Of a stretch of 64,000 nt of DNA, positions 1-12,600 are shown in pieces. The DNA comes from Silene conica (taxonomy: Eukaryota; Streptophyta; Magnoliopsida; Caryophyllales; Caryophyllaceae). The notes beneath the pieces were generated by a model. That model saw nothing but the letters and a program-made list of their open reading frames with translations, was not told the origin of the DNA and ran no database searches. Location: the NCBI GenBank assembly GCA_029255685.2, contig CM055318.2, positions 28,198,001 to 28,262,000 of the forward strand, in the 5' to 3' direction. Numbering within the stretch: the stretch's first letter is position 1; each line of letters begins with the position of its first letter. A program made the position numbers and the translations under genes.

Positions 1-1180
1 CCCTGAGTGCTGTAAAACAGGGGTCGCACTCATGCCAGTGCTTCATTTATTTGCCTTCTGTCCACTAATACTTACCCCCCGTTTTAACATGGCAAGGACT
101 CGTTAGACTCTTTGACTTTAGCATAGTCGTCTATTGTTTATCACAAATTTCCATTTATGATGGGTAATATCAGTCATAAAATTAGTGCCTCAAACAAGAA
201 CAACATGACTAGATAAACATATGATATTTTTATTTTTATTTTTTCTCTTATCTATTTACGTAGATGATATTCGACCCATCAGTTATAATGATTATGAGGA
301 TATACTTATCAAAAGAGAGACTAATTAATTATTTCCCGTGTCTCTTTCATTTACGGAGTCCATAGCTAACATGGCACATACATCAAAGTTGAATCGGCAA
401 AGCCTTCCCACATGGCAAGGAATTGTTAAAACTCAGAAAGACTTTAGAATATTTAAAAGACCTTAGAATTGATTAAATTGTTAATTTCTCACTTTTATTT
501 ACAGAGTCCACGGTATAAACGTGAGACGGACTACGGAGTACATATGATATTTGAATCAGCAAATTCTTTAGGATATTCAAAGACTTTAGGATAGTCGTCT
601 ATTATTTATCAAAATTTCTCGGTCACCATTTATAACCAGTAATATGCAGGCCATCACATGATTTATCGATCAAATAAAACCTACATAAATAGATAAAGAT
701 ATGTTAATATTTCTTATTTTCTAGGCATTTTTTTTTTCTTATTTATCGATGTAGATGATATTTAACCCGTAATAAACTTATGACAACTATATACCTATCA
801 CGAGGGAGATTTAATGTTTATTTATGATGTCTCTTTCGCTTACAGAGTCCATTAGTAAACATGGCACATACGTGATACTTGAAGAGGCAAAGGCTTTCGA
901 CATGTCGGTACGACTTGTTAAGACTGAGAAAGACTTTAGAGCATGGTCGTAATTTGTTTATAGTATCTCTTTCATTTGCAGAGTCTAGAGTAAAATCATG
1001 GTTACGCACTACGGAGTACATATGATAACTGAATCGGCAAAGCCCTTAGGATATTCAAACACTTTAAGATACTCTCCAAGTCACCACTTGTTTATTCTAC
1101 TTATTATACTCCTATTTACAGATTCCATGGCGTACACATCTTACCTCATTTTCGAATCTACATTTACTATCAGACGGTAG
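1..1180. repeat. Diverged tandem repeat, period about 480 bp
   Basis: Two to two-and-a-half degenerate units are visible. The block from about 112 to 361 (starting gactttagcatagtcgtc, ending in tctctttcatttacggagtcc) reappears from about 585 to 849, and the block around 361-480 (catggcacatac, gaatcggcaaagcc) reappears at about 860-1,070. Divergence is large, with many substitutions and short indels. No coding potential is seen. It could be the edge of a satellite or the interior of an unidentified element; the left boundary lies outside the window. Confidence 0.6.
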
Positions 1181-2080
1181 GTAATGACACAATCGTATAT
1201 TTCGGATTCGACAATAGGGAATGTAATTTAATAATGACTACTTTTTGACGTCTGGGTTGTTTTTAAATCATATTATTCAAAATATGTTAATTAATACGAT
1301 TAATTTGTCTAACCCCATCATAATCCAAGGCTTCTTCCTCATTCTCAAACACTCTGTATTCACGAATTCCAAGGATGCAATTCTTCCCGATAAATTTCAA
1401 CTACGTATTAGTCAGGTGACCCACAGAATTTGCTCTTCAAATTCTGTTACCTTTTATACTTTTGCTCACAGGGTTCCGAGGATCCCCCTTTTCGCAGTCT
1501 CCTATTCGGATTCTATGTCAGAGATGTCCTCCTGCTTCAGCGTACGTGCTTGCAGCTCACAATTTTGCCTTGCTTGCTACCATGACTAGTGTTTGCAAGA
1601 CTAACTTGGATCGGTGCATTTTCACAACCCAAAACCGAAAATTATCTTCTGTTCTGGCAAAGCGTCTGCCAATACCAATAGTAGTTCGTACTTCCATTTA
1701 TGGGATATGCAATTTTCTAGACCATCATCGTTACTAGTCTGTAAGCCTTGTCACGCGCTGAAAACAATGGCACTTTGTGAACTTTGCCCTCTTTTCATTT
1801 ATATAAGTTCACCGATTCTTATTTCAGACAGTCAAATCCGTGTGAAATAATAAGACGGATATCATTTTATCTCACAAAAGATCCATTTAGGGAGTGAGAG
1901 GGGAAGCACATGGGGTGGCCCACTACCCATGTACTTTCACACTTGTGAGAGGTCTTATTGTTCAGACCGAAAGTTCGGTTTGAAGCAAGACGGACTGATA
2001 TAAGTTTACTTTTGTCGAAAAAAATTAGGGGTTATATATTTTATTGGAATATGTAGGCTTTGAGAAAAAGAACATATCTC
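1181..2080. other. Intergenic stretch without recognisable gene
   Basis: Only short open frames without known domains occur here. The part from about 1,820 to 2,010 (agtcaaatccgtgtg, agacggatatc, gaagcaagacggactg) looks like a degraded MITE remnant, but I could not define ends. Confidence 0.4.
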
Positions 2081-2450
2081 GGAGGTAGTACCTCCAATAT
2101 TTTATTTTTTGAGCATATATGTATTTTTTTTGAGCTTATTAACTCAAATTTTATTTGTTTTTGAGCAAATGTGTATTTTTTTTGAGCAAGTGTGTATTTC
2201 TTTGAGCATATTAAAGTTTATTAATTAGATTTTAATTTTTTTTTTTTTTTAATAATAGCTCAAATTCAAATAAACTTATACGGAGTATGTAATATTTTTG
2301 AGTTTTACTGTGATTTTTTAGAGTTTAATGTTTAAATAAATAAATTCAGAAACTTTATAGGAAAACTCATAATTTTTAAAACAAAACTCAAAAACTTTAT
2401 TATGATGCTCAAAAACTACAAAATTGGAGGTAATACATCGGATGTATCAT
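2080..2450. mobile_element. MITE-like inverted-repeat element (family A)
   Basis: The left edge (agtacctccaatattttat, then repeated ttgagc words) is mirrored on the right by ctcaaaaactac followed by aaattggaggtaatac, giving inverted ends around TACCTCCAAT. A related element in reverse orientation lies at about 32,700-33,140. Target-site duplication was not resolved, so superfamily is unknown. Confidence 0.4.
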
Positions 2451-2678
2451 TCACTTACTGGTATGCTTTACACCCATGTCTTATTTATGCATGCTTACTT
2501 GAGGACAAGCAACAGAAACTTTATAGGAAAACTCATAATTTTTAAAACAAAACTCAAAAACTTTATTATGATGCTCAAAAACTACAAAATTGGAGGTAAT
2601 ACATCGGATGTATCATTCACTTACTAGTATGCTTTACACCCATGTCTTATTTATACATGCTTACTTGAGGACAAGCAA
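2347..2678. repeat. Near-perfect 166-bp tandem duplication
   Basis: The unit starting cagaaactttataggaaaac at 2,347 is repeated from 2,513 to 2,678 with very few differences, for example tatgcatgc versus tatacatgc. It duplicates the right end of the adjacent MITE-like element together with flanking DNA, so it looks like a recent unequal-exchange or slippage event. Confidence 0.85.
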
Positions 2679-2769
2679 CGGCTTAGCTTGGGAAGTTTAA
2701 TATGTCTATTTTGTATAGGATTTGACTCCATAATTTAACTCGGTTTTACTGTTTATTTATACTTTTATA

Positions 2770-3062
2770 CTCCCTCCGTTGGATTCCACTTCGCGGGTTT
2801 GCTTTATGCACAAATATTAAGGAGGTTATAAAGAATTAATAAAAAGACACTTGGGAAAGGTGAAAAGTAGATTATGATTAATTAGGGGATTTGGGTGGGA
2901 ATATATGGTGTCATAATGTGGGGTATCCAATGGCATTTGTTGTAAATATGAAAAGTGTATAAGGATTAAATGGGCAATTACATAGACTAAAAAAGAAACA
3001 TGTAAAGTGGAGTCGAACGGACCGATAAGGAATACATGCAAAGTGGAATCGAACGGAGGGAG
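2770..3062. mobile_element. Stowaway-type MITE
   Basis: The ends are inverted repeats: CTCCCTCCGTTGGATTCCAC on the left and, reading inward from the right, CTCCCTCCGTTCGATTCCAC. TA dinucleotides at 2,768-2,769 and 3,063-3,064 are the target duplication. Length is 293 bp with no coding capacity. The CTCCCTCC terminus is diagnostic of plant Tc1/mariner-derived Stowaway elements. The half-element at 48,530-48,623 belongs to the same family. Confidence 0.88.
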
Positions 3063-3631
3063 TAGGTGTTTGTGGCACCCTTCACTTTAATGGGTTGCAA
3101 GCCATGCAAGGTACTAACATGAGCATGTTAATTTCGTGTCAAACCTCGTGTCGTTACATCAAGTCGAATCAAAGATCCTTGATGGAAAACTGTGAAGTAT
3201 TTGCTCCCATCTTTATAGTCTCCTATCTCGATCTCGACTCATTTATGCAATGATTTTGCAACGCTAGTCCACTGATTATAAGAGGATAGAATTAGTGGCA
3301 GCAAATCAAATTGTGTATAAAATGATGATTTTAATTGAGAAAAAAAGAACAATCATAATATAGTTCAAGCTAAAACCCTAACCCACTCCAGCAATCCTTG
3401 ATGCCCAAAATTGTGGTTTACAAAAGCCAGACTTGTATTTCCTTTTAGATCATAAATGTCCATGTTCTTAAAGCTAACCATTAACCACTAGACTCGAAGA
3501 AGAGGAGTATATCCAAAGTCGGCATCTTCTAATCTTTACTTGAAAGATCTTACTGTAGGTTGAATGATCTGGGTAACGCTCCTCTTCATTTGAGACATGT
3601 CAAAGTTGGCAAAATCAACGATCCATTTTGA

Positions 3632-6600
3632 TTAGAGTGCTCCCCTTTTGTTTGGCTTTGTCACTGCCTCGACAAGTCTATACATCCAGCGATCCAGCAG
3701 TCCTGCATGTAGAGCAACAATTTAAGCACCCAATATAGAGTGGTCGATCTAGAATGTTTTGTTTCCGGCTTTCCACCATCGTATCAAATTAAGGCTCCAA
3801 CACTGAGACCCCGCCATTTTGAAGAGGTTCTGAAGATCACTATGACAGCATTAGGCAGCGACATGTCGACAACCGATACAATGGTCGTGAGTCTCGTGAC
3901 AGAAACTGAGGTTCAAGACTGTTTTATGTTGTGAAAACTTTTTGAACAATTTAATTATACAAAAAATAGAATGTTAAAATGGTCCATCCTAAAACTTGGT
4001 CAAAATACTTGAAAAAAGAAAACAATAGTGTTCCGGCCTCCCCGAGACACCACGTGATATAAGGTAGATACGCTACTGGTACAATTATATGCATGTTTTT
4101 GATAAACATATTGGAACTTCTTGGGCATAAAAAACCCACACAACTGAAGAAAAATACAGGGAAAAAAGTTAGTGCTTCAATCTCCCCAGACGCCACGAGA
4201 TATAAGGTATCTAATTATAAAAATCGTGTGATTATATACATGTGTTTAATAAACATGTCCGTATGTCTTGAGCAGAAACAACCTTCACAACTGATAAACA
4301 ATATGGAAGGTTCAAGAATTTTAGGCAAATCTGGATGCAACATTCAGAACTAGCAACAAAAATCAGTAAACTTGCAGCAGCAACAATCCAACTGGGGAAC
4401 TAGATGCTCTGAGTATTCTAAATTCCCAATAATGGTCGTTAGTTTTTATTAAGATATTATTGGCGCAAACTGTGAGTAAATGTCTATTAGAAACTTAAAC
4501 TTGAACATAAGGAGTGATAAATTATTGGAAATAGCTCATTTTCCTAATTTTAAGGCATGAATTAATACATAAGAAGTAGTTCTTAAAAAGAACTCCTGAG
4601 CTTATCAGATTACTTGGGACAACTTCGAAATATGAAGACAAATTGTACAGCAATTAGGCTAACCTGTTAAAGCAAAGGTACCCCCTAATACTGCAGAAAG
4701 ACGAGTAAGGAAGTGCAGAAAGCTACGGCGTTCTTCTCTGATTGTCACAGTGATTGGTGACAGATCATACAGGAAGTAAACAGCTGTCACAGAAATCTAA
4801 AATGTTTAGAAACACAGGGAGAACAAAAAAAATATCCTTGTAATTGATACAGTAGAATACTATTATGTACACTGCTGCTATAATAGAAAAATACCAACCT
4901 GGCCACGACCTATCAAATTCTTTCATAGGTGAGAAGTACTCAGTGACGGAAAACTGATTGGTAGGCAAGACCTCTTTCGAGATATACTTGTATTCAGTTG
5001 GAACAATCTAAAACAAAGCAACATGCAAACCCTTTTGAGCACTAATCGGACATTTTAAAAGTAATAACCAATTTTTTTATTAAATCATTAAAAGTATAAA
5101 CTTGCTATCAACTCATAAGCATTACGTCGGTCATCAAAATTCCTTACACGTGATAATCAGAATCCTGTTGCACCATCTGAAGCCAGTCTAGGCTTAGTGG
5201 CTGGATCTAGACCAAGGAAACTTTACCCCACCCGGTCCGAGTGTTCAACCCATACTCGAACAATAAACAGAACTTGACATGAGAGGTATAAAACATGAGA
5301 ATTTTTCGCAAAATAGACATGATCAGCCTCCCGCACTCGCAGCCGAGTTAAGTAACATTGATGCAAAGGCCAAGCGACATACCCCAAAGGGCCGTCACGG
5401 TTCTAATAACACACAATGACATCATTTCACCGTTATGTGGCTTAATTTTTGTAGAAGCAGCTCTTGCAGGTGAAAGGAGGGACCGAGACTTCTGAAAATT
5501 AAAACATACAAGCAGGGAAGGTCTGGTGGGTGAAAGGAAATGAATTGGCTCATCCGAGTCTCAAAACGTAAAGCAGAGAGATTATTTAGACCCAGAGAAG
5601 CAAAAGAAGAAGATAATTTGGAAATGCGGTAAATTTTTTCTAACTCATTTGTTATGTCTTTGGTAGAAAAGAATCTATGATATTCCATGATTTACTCTTT
5701 TTTAGAGGCTATTTTTGGGGTCAAGTCACTTACATATGATCCTTATGGGCCAAGTCAGCTATGATTTCCAGAGATAACACGAATAAAAACTAAAAACTTG
5801 GCATATTTTGTCAATATCTGCTTTTGAGGATATCTTGTCCTTGTCAAATATCAACTTATGATAATAAACACTTTTTTATACCTTTTAGTCTATCCTGAAA
5901 AGGTTAGTCAGGACAGTCAAATATTAAACTCTATACAAGCCACCCCCACCCAAGAAGAAATAACAGTGCAAGTAACTTTCATGAGAATCAGGTTTGACAA
6001 ACATTAAAGGTGAAACCTGAAACACATCAATCACCAGAAAACATTTAAATAACCAATATGCTTAAACATGAGAGGAGGATAGAGATAGAGAAAACACGGG
6101 TTAGGATTCTTTTGACGATCTAATTAGAGCTGATAAAAGCTGAGATGTGTTTGACACATATGCAACACATACATCTGTTGCACAACTCAAGTATGACTAG
6201 GAAGTAAGCAAACATATAATGATATCTCAAACTAACCTTTATGTAGTACTTGAAAGTGCCACTTGCACCACGCAAAATTCGAACTGTATCATCGAGAGGG
6301 TTATGGATCCCCGGATATTTTGGACCAAATGATAAGTCGTGAATCATGTGACTGACATTGACATGATTGGATCCCTCAAAGATCTATGAAAGAAAGGAAA
6401 GCAGAAATCAGACAAATACTTTCAGATGATCTTACCCTACTTTCAGATGTATATACCCAGTATCAGAACTACAGATGTTAACTAGATCATTTATGGCTTT
6501 TATATACTCCTGCCTTTTACTTTTCAATTTTTTTTTTTTGAGGTCATAAGATTTCAAACATTTGAAACTTGAGAAAAATCCTTTTATATAATCATAATTT

Positions 6601-9600
6601 GCAAGCCATATATCGTTTCTGCAACTGTATTACAATATAACAAGTCATTCCTCTATACTGATTTTGTTCTTTGGCCAAACTTACCAAGCTATCTATGTTT
6701 TCTATAAACATGAGCTGACTGCCCCATTCATAAACGCATGCCAGATGCGTTGTGGAGAGAAAGGACCCATCTCCTGTTGACTTTTAAGTTAACATACATT
6801 TCAGTACGAAATTTATCAGTTGCTCCCATTGACTCAATGGTAAAGTGGTGAAATTTTCAATCAATTTGAGGTCAAGAATCCCCCCCCCCCTTTCTCTTAT
6901 GTCTGTTATTGCTTGTTTTATCCAATATTTGCCACTAAGGCCTAAGCCCATTAATGTCACGCATCTCTCTTAAACACGAGATTTTACTATATCATCTTCG
7001 GCAAGCTATCAACTCAGTCAAGTCTGATCATAAATCTCGGTTCCAGTCACAGTCATTGTATTGGTCGTCGTGGCTTAATCTCGCTAAAAACGGCGAATCT
7101 TGCTTCAAATGGGTTGCAGCAAACCCCAAAACCTTTATAATTTGGCATGTTGAGGCCAGTAAATCATGCTTCTAACTACAGATCCTACTGCAGTAACGAG
7201 AGTTGTGGACAGAGAGCACTCCACCTCAAAATCGTAACCTTCAATGTCAAATGTTTAAAAAAAAGCCTGAATGAAAAGAAGTGAACTACAGGATACCTTA
7301 AATTAATACCAAAACTAAGAAACCTCAAGAGAAGTAAAACTGACTCCGCCATAACAATGGAGATTTTACACTTAAAGAGCCTTACCCAAAGAAAAGATAA
7401 TAAGATACAGACAAGCAAGAATACCAGAAAATTAGTACCTGCACTGGCAAGAATCTAGAACTAGACGGAAAATATTTCATAAGTTATGATTAAAAGAGGA
7501 CCTCACCATCTGTGCAACAAAAATGTTCAGTCCATGAACTGAAATATGAAAGTTACCAGCAACCCTTTGCACATCCAAAACACCATAAACCTGTGAATTG
7601 TAATGGAACCCATTAACAGATATAATTTTTTTTTTTGGTTTAAACCGGGGTGTCCACCGTCGACAACTGTGTATAATCCCCTCGCCGCGGGTGCTCTCAC
7701 GAAGAGGTAAACGGCTGGCCAAAGTGTTGCTCCATTCCCATGGGCAGGGATCGAACCCCTGACCTCATGGTTAAGGGATGAAGTGAGCAACCACCACACC
7801 AAACACATTTGGTTCATTAACAGATATAATAACAATTGACAATTAGAAAGATTTCTAAACCAGTCAGAAATTAAGTTCAAAAGATACCCGACATCCTTCT
7901 CCATTTGCCATTGCTTGCTTAACTTTTTTGACCATTTTTTCAGTCTCTTCATCAAAGCCCTGCAGATGACTTTTCTGTTTTAGATCCTCTTCTTTCTCTT
8001 TATCATCAACATGCTCATCTTTGTGATCTACATGCACATCTTTATGACCACTCTGGTGATGATTATGATGACCTACCAAACAGTTGTTAAGATTCTCATT
8101 AAGTTGAATAACCAATTTTTCATTAGGAACGCACAACCAAACAATTTCAAATCAAAGTACAGAACTTTTTAAAGAGAAACAGGGAAGTTCCAGAATTGAT
8201 TTAGTGGAAACACACATAAACCACAAAACATATCAGCCTCATAATGGCAGCAAAAAGGAACAAAGTGGCAGCCCAGAAAAACAAGTAATGAAGCATCCAT
8301 GCTGTTTCATTTCATAATATGAGGAAACTTTCTTTTTTAAGAGTTATGAAGTATATTTACAGTCCACAAGTTTTCCATATAATAATAATCTTGGGGAGAT
8401 GCAAACCATGCCATTGTTTTTAGTAAGAAAAGAAAGGGAAAAGATGAATTATACTTAGGCCTAGAGGATAGCCCCTTTTCCTAACACCTTTCAACTTCAA
8501 CTTTATAAGCAGCCAAGCACATAGAGCATAGTAGTTAAATTTACTCAAGCACGCAGTATAAATTTTTGGGAAATTATATGTAGCTAAAATAACTTGAAAA
8601 CTTCATCATTATAGTCAATGTCACTGACAGCGCTTCCAAAGACGCTAACAAACAGAGCAAGGTAAGTGGGCGTAGATAATAGATGTACACGTCAAACATA
8701 CCAAAGCTGCAACTTTCCATTTGGTCCTCAGGCCACAACCAAATGTGGAAGCACCCCCTGATACTTCTTGAAATAACACAAGTAGATGGGAATCATGTCA
8801 AGCAGGTGGGAACTGTTGCTCATTATGTCAGGGCTTTTTTTTTTTTGGGGGGGGGGGGGGGAGGGGGGGAATTTGTATGTACTTCAGACTTCCCATAAGC
8901 CATTTTGGCTAGAGTGGAAATTAATTTGAAGTAAAAACAAAACCATGCCCGTTTCTTGACTATAAAAAAGGACATTAGTTCACTGGAGTACATCGCAAGG
9001 CCAAATAAGACATGCAAATGGTCTAAGAGACTCCAGCTATTATCATCCTCTCAATAACTGATGTGGCTACAGGCCCACATTTACCCACCACAGAAACAAA
9101 TTCATCAAATATTAGAGTTGACCCAACCACACTCTTCCATCTGTTTTTCAACTCTCTTAACTATAATTCCCAAATCCTTCAAGGTCATTAACACATAAAT
9201 TCCAGTGACTATTGGCATAGTAAATCACTGACAGTAAAAAAACTTATGATTAGGAAGCAGTGAATCTTTCTAGGACAAGTGTTTCCATGAGGACAGAAAC
9301 CATTCGAAAGTACATGGCTCAGTTTATAAAAATAAATAAATGGGTAGCTAACTTTTATTTTTGCCCCTGATATGATAATAGCCTGAACAATTATCATTAC
9401 ATATATATAGAACCTTACTAATCAGTAGGAAGTCTACTTGGCACAATTAAAAAAAAAGGAGAAAGAACAGTAAAACAAGAATGATACCATGATCATGAGA
9501 TGAGCCCTTCTCCACCAAGTCCGTCAAGAATTCAGTTCCAATAATATAACCATCACTGTTTAAGCGGAGCTGCATAAAACCAATATTAGTGATAAGCATG

Positions 9601-12600
9601 CCTTCCCTTGCTAAATCAGAGGCATCAAGACAAGGTAAGAGTTAAAACTATAAAGTCAATATCCAATTACCTCTCCTTGTAGGAATAATTGGCAGTAAGA
9701 CACTGCTTTTTTACAAACTTCAATTACTTCTTTGTCTTTAGTAAGATAAATAATAAGAATATTACCCAGTGCCTCTAGGGATCCCACATATAGCAGGGTA
9801 AGGGAGGTTGGGTTCACGTAGTTTTACGTCTCTGTTAACAGACAAATAGTTTGTTTTTTGGATAATCATAAAATTGTGTCGTCTCAAGAATTGCATCAAA
9901 TGATTGTCACTTCAAAATAAAGAAGTGTACCCACTCTAGCAAGACATTTTGTTTGATTCCATCATTATCCGAAACATAAAATATCAAGTTTTTGGCTGCA
10001 CTGGGAATAACTGAACATCATATTATTGATAATTCCCTGCAAGAACCACATATGTCTAACCCTCTCCAACAACCAACACGCTATTTTTGTGTTACTTCTG
10101 TCTTTTTAAGTAAATTATTTTGCGTCTTACGCCTTCACAAACTAAGATTCATGCCAAAAGCTCCTAAGCACAAAGAAGCTCTAATAGGACAATTTCGTCC
10201 CTGGTTCTGTCCGATCTATCATTTACCAACAGTCCACAAAATTTGCCGATTCAACAGTGCAAAAAACAACCAGTTCCTCAGTGCACTATGCATTGGCTTA
10301 TAAAAGATCTTTTTGTCAACAGATCATATAGTAAGAGATTAATTAGTTGACGATCATACTTTCCTGTGGCTACCAAAGCTAGACATTTCTACAATTTCCA
10401 ACTATGATTTGAAAAGGACCTGGTTTTGGTGGGTTCAGAAAAATGAAAACTCTGTCGACATTAATCTGTTTACTTACATGATAATTATCAGTTTTTAAGA
10501 ACAGCTGTAGTTGTAAATGCCTGCTAAGCCAATGGCAGATACATTTCCACTAGAAGGAACACACATAACAGAACAAGAAGAACCAAAATTATCTCATCAA
10601 GCTATATATCCCTTTTCCTCTGTCCTTATTTGATCAAAAGTGGGAAAAAATAATAAAATATACACAACTATCATGAGTAACAGTTTATTTATACAGAAAT
10701 CACTTCAGATTTACCAAAGTTTGTAAAATGACCAGTGAGAATTTCTAAGCTTATGTAGCACATATAAAATTATCCAAAATTGAGTCAAAGCTCCAGGTAG
10801 CAAAGGTGAAAGGCAATCATACCCCTTGCCTGGCTACTAACGAACATTCATATAGAAATCCAAACACTGATGAACAGATCAAACAGTTTAGATATGACAG
10901 AAAGAAACACTAGTACAATCAGTAATACTAAGTATACAAGAAATACAACAGTCTGACAAAAGAGCAACAAAGCGTTAGTTCCCTAATAATACAGACTCGA
11001 CTATCTATTGATATGAACCATCATAAGTAAGTGTAGTAGGAGCTCAACCAGACTTCACTAGCTACAGATATGAACTATCACAAGGAAGTATCGTAGGAGC
11101 TGAACCAGGTAAGAGAGGGGGGAGAGAAAATAAAAATAAAGCAATAACAGAAATATTGAACGGCAAGAGCGAACACAGTCAACACAACACCACAGCCACA
11201 GCCACAACAGAGCCTTAATCCTAAAATGATTCAGTGTCGAGTGACATGAATTATCCTTTAGAACCGTCACTCAGGGGAAAAGTGAATGACAAGTGAAAAA
11301 TAACAAAAGTCAAAACCAAAAAAAACCAACCAGTCCAGGTAGAAAGTAGAAATTGTAATACCAATCCATTGGTAAAGAAAGTAACCGTGAAAAGGGTCAA
11401 AAATACCTTCCATATGTTAGTGTCCAAATCCACTTCGTGCTTTCCGGACATGTCAATAGCATCCACACTGAGAACTGCACAAAACATATACCATTCACCA
11501 TTCAAGAAAATTTTCAATATGTCAGCTTCACAACAAAATGTATAGCAATTATCATTAAGTTAAGTGGAATATATCTTGAAAACATTTACCATCACATGGT
11601 AATGAGGGGAACGTCATATTGATATGTATGGGGAGAGTTTCTCCGCGCTTCAAGTCTACAGACATCTGTGAATAAAGATGCCATCATCAAATGCCAAAAA
11701 AAAATTATAAACTGCGATACGGATGTGACAACAGCACAAATTCACAAAGAATCAATAACCAAACGTCACCTGATGAACTGTGTAGGTACTTAGATAATAT
11801 CTGAGCTCGTGTAAGAATAAAGTTGCCATAATGACCAGCCCTATGATAGATACTGCATTGGGAAAATATATAGGTGTCAAACACTCTAATAAATGATAGC
11901 ATCAGTACAAAAATAGCAGAAAAATGGTAAGAGTTCACTATTTGCATGCAACAAGTCAATATATGTTAGCACTACCTCGTAGTGAGCAACCAGGGGCGGA
12001 TCTACCCACAAGGCTGGGTGGGCTTCAGCCCAACCTATTTTCAGGAATAAGATAAATATACATCTAAATATATTCAGTGTTGTGTTGGGGCTCAGTTGGT
12101 AAAAGTAGAAGTAAAAAGGTTTGTTTCTACTTGACGGTATGGGTTCAAATCTCGTTAGTAGCATTTTTTTTATTTACTACCCTAATAAATTGTTTAGCAT
12201 TTTTATCATAAATCCTAATAATATTAATCGTAAATTGCTATTATTATTTTCCCTATAACTACTAAAGTATTTTATACCATATGTTTTTTAGCTTAATGTT
12301 AATTGTTAGAATAAGAAATCGTAAATTGCTATTATTATTTTCCCTATAACTACTAAAGTATTTTATACCATATGTTTTTTAGCTTAATGTTAATTGTTAG
12401 AATAAGAATCCTTAGTTTTAAGAAAGTTGAGATATACATATACTTGTCTATTCGAAAATACATTTACATTTTTTTAATGATGATTGAATTTACTAGTATA
12501 TAGCGAAACTTGTATCCTTGAATAATATTGTAAATTAGATGTATACAGTTATATATTTTTTAATATTCAATCATATTGTATATTTATATAAGATATACCC

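Noticed and set aside
1245..1850. Overlapping frames of 78-114 codons
   Set aside because: No domain, no splice context, and no homology I can recognise.
6814..6960. Possible second SINE in an ERGIC3 intron (gactcaatggtaaagtgg ... ggtcaagaatcc)
   Set aside because: Box-like motifs are degenerate and no tail or target duplication was found.
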